64,000 bases of DNA from Anaerosalibacter massiliensis (GTDB lineage Bacteria > Bacillota > Clostridia > Tissierellales > Sporanaerobacteraceae): contig CCEZ01000019.1 of NCBI GenBank assembly GCA_000751555.1, positions 1-64,000 of the forward strand, in the 5' to 3' direction. The notes below the pieces were generated by a model. That model had not been told where the DNA came from and searched no databases. It saw only the letters and a list, made by a program, of their open reading frames with translations. Below, piece by piece: positions 61,447 to 64,000 of this stretch (position 1 is the stretch's first letter; each line of letters starts with the position of its first letter). A program made the translations under genes and the position numbers.

Positions 61447-61923
61447 ATGAATAAAAAAATGAATATTCTAATGTTTAGTGGGGAATACGACAAAGCACTA
61501 GCAGCTCTTATTCTAGCTAATGCAGCAAAAGAAATGGAAATGAATGTAACTATATTTTTTGCTTTTTGGGGACTTTGCCTTATAAGAGATCCAGAAAAAA
61601 TGACCGATGAAGATAAAACAACTTATGAAAAAATGTTTGCAAATTTAACTCCTAGAGGTATAGAGGAACTTCCTCTCTCTAAGATGAACGTTGGTGGAAT
61701 TGGAAAGAAGATGCTTAAAGATATGATGGAAGAAAATGAAACACCAACCTTAACAGATTTTTTAGATGGTGCTATAAAAAAAGATGTAACTATGTATGGT
61801 TGTAAATTATCTCTAGAGGTAATGGGTTTTAAAGAAGAAGAATTACTTCCTGAAGTAAAAATAATTACTGCAGAAGAATACTTAAAAGATGCATTAGAAT
61901 CAAATATACAATTATTTATATAA
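61447..61923 (+). CDS. DsrE/DsrF/DrsH-like sulfur-carrier protein
   Basis: A 158-aa protein of the DsrE2-like family: MNILMFSGEYDKALAALILANAA at the N-terminus, VTIFFAFWGLCLIR with a cysteine, and the conserved Cys in VTMYGCKLSLEVMGF. Such proteins carry persulfide sulfur in trafficking with TusA and rhodanese proteins. It is co-directional with the desulfurase upstream and has the strong site AAAGGAGG. There is a possible membrane-associated FF-rich segment near residues 35-48, as in DsrE2 proteins. Confidence 0.85.
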   Translation: MNKKMNILMFSGEYDKALAALILANAAKEMEMNVTIFFAFWGLCLIRDPEKMTDEDKTTYEKMFANLTPRGIEELPLSKMNVGGIGKKMLKDMMEENETPTLTDFLDGAIKKDVTMYGCKLSLEVMGFKEEELLPEVKIITAEEYLKDALESNIQLFI

Positions 61924-61930
61924 ATGCTTT

Positions 61931-61962
61931 TAAATGGCCTTACTACAATAATAGGCCATTTA
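61931..61962. terminator. Bidirectional terminator
   Basis: TAAATGGCCT (61931-61940) pairs with AGGCCATTTA (61953-61962) between the convergent DsrE and methyltransferase genes. The methyltransferase stop codon (61960-61962) is in the 3' arm. Confidence 0.7.
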
Positions 61963-62952
61963 ATAATTACAATTTTTCCTAAAAACAAATAAGTATTCGT
62001 GGGCTATTAAAAGAAAATTATATTGCAAACTTTTATTATACCAAAACCCTGTAGCCTTACAATTATGTTGTTCTTTAATAATAGTTTCTTTTAGCACAAA
62101 TCCAGCATTTAAAAATTCCTCCATCACTTTAAAGCCAAGAGGTATTATATGTTTATCTTTTCTAGTATCACCTATTAGTATAGCACAATATCTATTATTT
62201 TTTAGTACTCTAAACGATTCCTCTGCAACTTTCCTAATTTCTATAATAAATTTATCTATATTCAAATGAGATAAATCGCCATTTATATTTTTACTATACT
62301 TAATTATATTAGCATAGGGTGGATGAGTACATATTAAATCGATACTATTATCAGAAATAAAGTTTAGATTCCTAGCATCTGCATTATAAATAATTGGCTG
62401 ATATTCCTTATTTTTATTGAATCTTAAATTTTCTTTTGACAATTTTACCGTTTCAGAATTAATATCTACACCAATTCCCCTTCTTTTTAATAATTTTGTC
62501 TCAATTAATGTAGTTCCACTACCTAAAAATTGATCTAATACAGTATCATTTTCTTCAGAATATCTAAGTATAATATTTCTAGGTATATAAGGTGACCAGT
62601 TACCCCTGTACTTTCCATTATGGGTAGCCCATTTCCCTCTTTCAGGAAAACTCCATACAGTTGTAGCTTCCAAAGCAAAGTTTTCAGGAGCCCAACTATC
62701 TACTTTCAATGGTTCCCTTATATTATAGTTCTTTTTATTTTTACTTAAATATTTTAGCTGAACTGATATTAATCCCTCTGGTAAAGGTATATGATTCTCT
62801 ATTTCTTTAATAGTATAGCCTGCATTATTTAATTTCAATATCTCCTTTAATAAACTATTATAATTATGTCTATGATTATCCTTTAGGTGAGATAAATATT
62901 TATTTTTGTAAAGCTTTTCACTGCAAAATAAACATTTAAACTTCTTAGCCAT
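61960..62952 (-). CDS. Second DNA methyltransferase of the restriction operon, with zinc-finger N-terminus
   Basis: A 330-aa SAM-dependent DNA methylase of the N4-cytosine/N6-adenine class. An N-terminal Cys2His2-like finger (Cys7, Cys10, His22, His27: CLFC...HLKDNH) and a helix-turn-helix-like LNNAGYTIKEIENHIPLPEG precede the catalytic domain. That has SAM motif DQFLGSGTTLIE, VDINSETV and catalytic THPPYANIIKYS in place of the commoner DPPY. It follows the DpnII-like nuclease by 15 bp. The longer GTG start at 62964 lacks spacing for AAGGGTG. Possibly a DpnA-like partner; target not certain. Confidence 0.8.
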   Translation of the reverse strand: MAKKFKCLFCSEKLYKNKYLSHLKDNHRHNYNSLLKEILKLNNAGYTIKEIENHIPLPEGLISVQLKYLSKNKKNYNIREPLKVDSWAPENFALEATTVWSFPERGKWATHNGKYRGNWSPYIPRNIILRYSEENDTVLDQFLGSGTTLIETKLLKRRGIGVDINSETVKLSKENLRFNKNKEYQPIIYNADARNLNFISDNSIDLICTHPPYANIIKYSKNINGDLSHLNIDKFIIEIRKVAEESFRVLKNNRYCAILIGDTRKDKHIIPLGFKVMEEFLNAGFVLKETIIKEQHNCKATGFWYNKSLQYNFLLIAHEYLFVFRKNCNY

Positions 62953-62966
62953 GATTTTTTTCACCC

Positions 62967-63890
62967 TTATAAGTTTATAATTTCTTCTAATGCACCATCT
63001 GATATTAACTTTGTATTTAATAAGTAATCATTATTCTCAAATGTTTCTCGCAATGGTTTATGGGAACTTTTCCACCCAATTCCATCTGTAATCCAAATAA
63101 ACTTATCCACAATATCCTCTTTCATAAGAAAATCATTTAAACTTCTGAATTCCCCAGACACTGACTTTAATTTTGAACCTCCACTAGAATAAAAATTAGT
63201 TTCTATTAATATCAATTTTTGCTTGTTATTAATAGCAAAATCATAGTGCCTAGAGGATTTATCTATTGGTAAATCTAAACTCCATTTCTTTTTTATTTTT
63301 TTACCTGTAGCCTGTGAAATATAATCTAACTTTAATTTTTTACATATTTCTTTAATATACCATTCTATAATATTTTCCATTATTTTACCACTTCTATTTT
63401 TACGACCATTAGTTCCAATACCAACCTCTAGCCCTATGCAGTAATCAAGTATATTTTTAATTTTTTTATTAGAAAAAAGTTTTAATAAGCCTATATTATC
63501 ACAAAACTCTATAATATCATTAATTTCATCATCAGAATAGTTTCTTTTCTTTTTAAAGGAATAATTTTTATATCTCCAATTTCCCCCTTTAAAATCTACC
63601 AATACTTCCATGCTTTTTTCTCTTACAGCTACCAAAATCGGTATTGTTGAAACCACAGATGGATACTCTTTTATTAACTTTTTAAATTCATTTTGTATAT
63701 TTTCTTTACCTATTAAATAATTTAACATATTTAATTCAATTTCTATATTTTCTATATTACAAAAAACTTTACCCCAGTCTATAAAGTATTCAAAAGTTCT
63801 ATTAGAATGTTTTAGATTGTTTATAAAATAGTCGAAAACTTCATTCTCGTCTTTAAGACCTAATCTTTTATAAGTCTCTAAATACAACAT
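62967..63890 (-). CDS. DpnII-like type II restriction endonuclease
   Basis: A 307-aa protein of the DpnII/MboI nuclease family, which cuts unmethylated GATC. The N-terminal NRTFEYFIDWGKVF is characteristic. The putative PD-(D/E)XK site is LEVGIGTNGRKNRSGKIMEN ... HYDFAIN and LILIETNFYSSGGSKLKS, where the E-x-N-F-Y-S-S-G-G-S-K-L motif is typical of this family. The start at 63890 follows AGGGGGCTTATAA. It is preceded by the end of a Dam-type methylase gene, as in the DpnII operon. GATC specificity is inferred from family membership. Confidence 0.87.
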   Translation of the reverse strand: MLYLETYKRLGLKDENEVFDYFINNLKHSNRTFEYFIDWGKVFCNIENIEIELNMLNYLIGKENIQNEFKKLIKEYPSVVSTIPILVAVREKSMEVLVDFKGGNWRYKNYSFKKKRNYSDDEINDIIEFCDNIGLLKLFSNKKIKNILDYCIGLEVGIGTNGRKNRSGKIMENIIEWYIKEICKKLKLDYISQATGKKIKKKWSLDLPIDKSSRHYDFAINNKQKLILIETNFYSSGGSKLKSVSGEFRSLNDFLMKEDIVDKFIWITDGIGWKSSHKPLRETFENNDYLLNTKLISDGALEEIINL

Positions 63891-63901
63891 TTATAAGCCC
63901 C

Positions 63902-64000
63902 CTAATAATTTAAAATTAATAATTCATTAATTTTTCCTCTTTTGTTTGCATTTGAATTTATATTTCTTTTTGCACCCACTCTAATAATATTATTTTCTTT
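63902..64000 (-). CDS. Dam/DpnM-type adenine methyltransferase (C-terminal end only)
   Basis: Only the last 32 codons are in the window; the gene continues past the right edge. The reading VGAKRNINSNANKRGKINEL, then LILNY stop, is the characteristic tail of D12-class GATC adenine methylases (RxxINSxxxxRGKxxELLxxNY). Just 11 bp separate it from the nuclease gene. It would protect host GATC sites. Confidence 0.75.
   Translation of the reverse strand, partial: KENNIIRVGAKRNINSNANKRGKINELLILNY

Noticed and set aside
1-64000. tRNA/rRNA genes, insertion sequences, prophage or integrase genes
   Set aside because: No CCA-ended cloverleaf, rRNA segment, transposase or phage protein motif was seen in reading both strands.

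Overview
The window is a very AT-rich (roughly 30% GC by eye) Gram-positive, anaerobe-type chromosome segment, most like a member of the Clostridia or the Tissierella group. The reasons are strong Shine-Dalgarno sites (AGGAGG) with frequent TTG and GTG starts, the anaerobic cobalt chelatase CbiK, ECF transporters, a clostridial-style three-gene nitrate reductase, lipoprotein and D,D-carboxypeptidase genes without outer-membrane genes, and intrinsic terminators at most operon ends. The species is inference. No tRNA, rRNA, insertion sequence, prophage or CRISPR array was seen.

Layout. 1-2.5 kb: start of an rlmD-type rRNA methyltransferase and a WG-repeat lipoprotein. 2.5-8.4 kb: complete ribose operon rbsR-K-D-A-C-B with a promoter and palindromic operator. 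8.5-13.4 kb: an orphan cas6, nnrE and a SWIM/SNF2 ATPase. 13.5-24 kb: tetrapyrrole and cobalt region. One cobalamin riboswitch precedes cbiM-N-Q-O-hemA-sirC-hemC-cobA/hemD-hemB-hemL, so cobalt uptake and synthesis of precorrin-2 from glutamyl-tRNA appear to be one regulon; a second riboswitch precedes cbiK. 24-29.3 kb: nitrate reductase operon (catalytic, Fe-S and FAD subunits, a TDT-family carrier, mobB) behind a Crp/Fnr-like site.

29.6-36.2 kb: the least familiar system. It is an ECF importer (T, two ATPases, a YkoE-like S component) co-transcribed with three small membrane-anchored proteins and one phosphatase-superfamily protein that together carry about five sulfite-oxidase-fold (molybdopterin-binding-like) modules. 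In front lie a three-way-junction leader RNA, an attenuator and a perfect palindrome over the -10 box. A divergent THEP1-type NTPase and an Rrf2 regulator follow. 37.4-38.2 kb: a second orphan cas6. 38.2-48 kb: a D,D-carboxypeptidase, a MacB/FtsX ABC transporter preceded by tandem terminators, small ORFs and a TTACA-N4-TGTAA site, an M29 aminopeptidase, an alkaline phosphatase and an OmpR-type two-component system.

48-64 kb: an ECF S component, hemerythrin, TusA-like protein, a LysR/YeiH pair, two decayed genes (PII-like and DUF1538), a barrel-like protein, two paralogous alanine/glycine:cation symporters under a GlnK/GlnL-like two-component system (with a fossil duplication between them), a truncated methionine-gamma-lyase-like remnant, a cysteine desulfurase-DsrE pair, and a DpnII-like restriction-modification operon that runs off the right edge. 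Start positions were moved from the longest ORF wherever a better ribosome binding site was visible. All functional names come from motif and family recognition by eye, without database searches.
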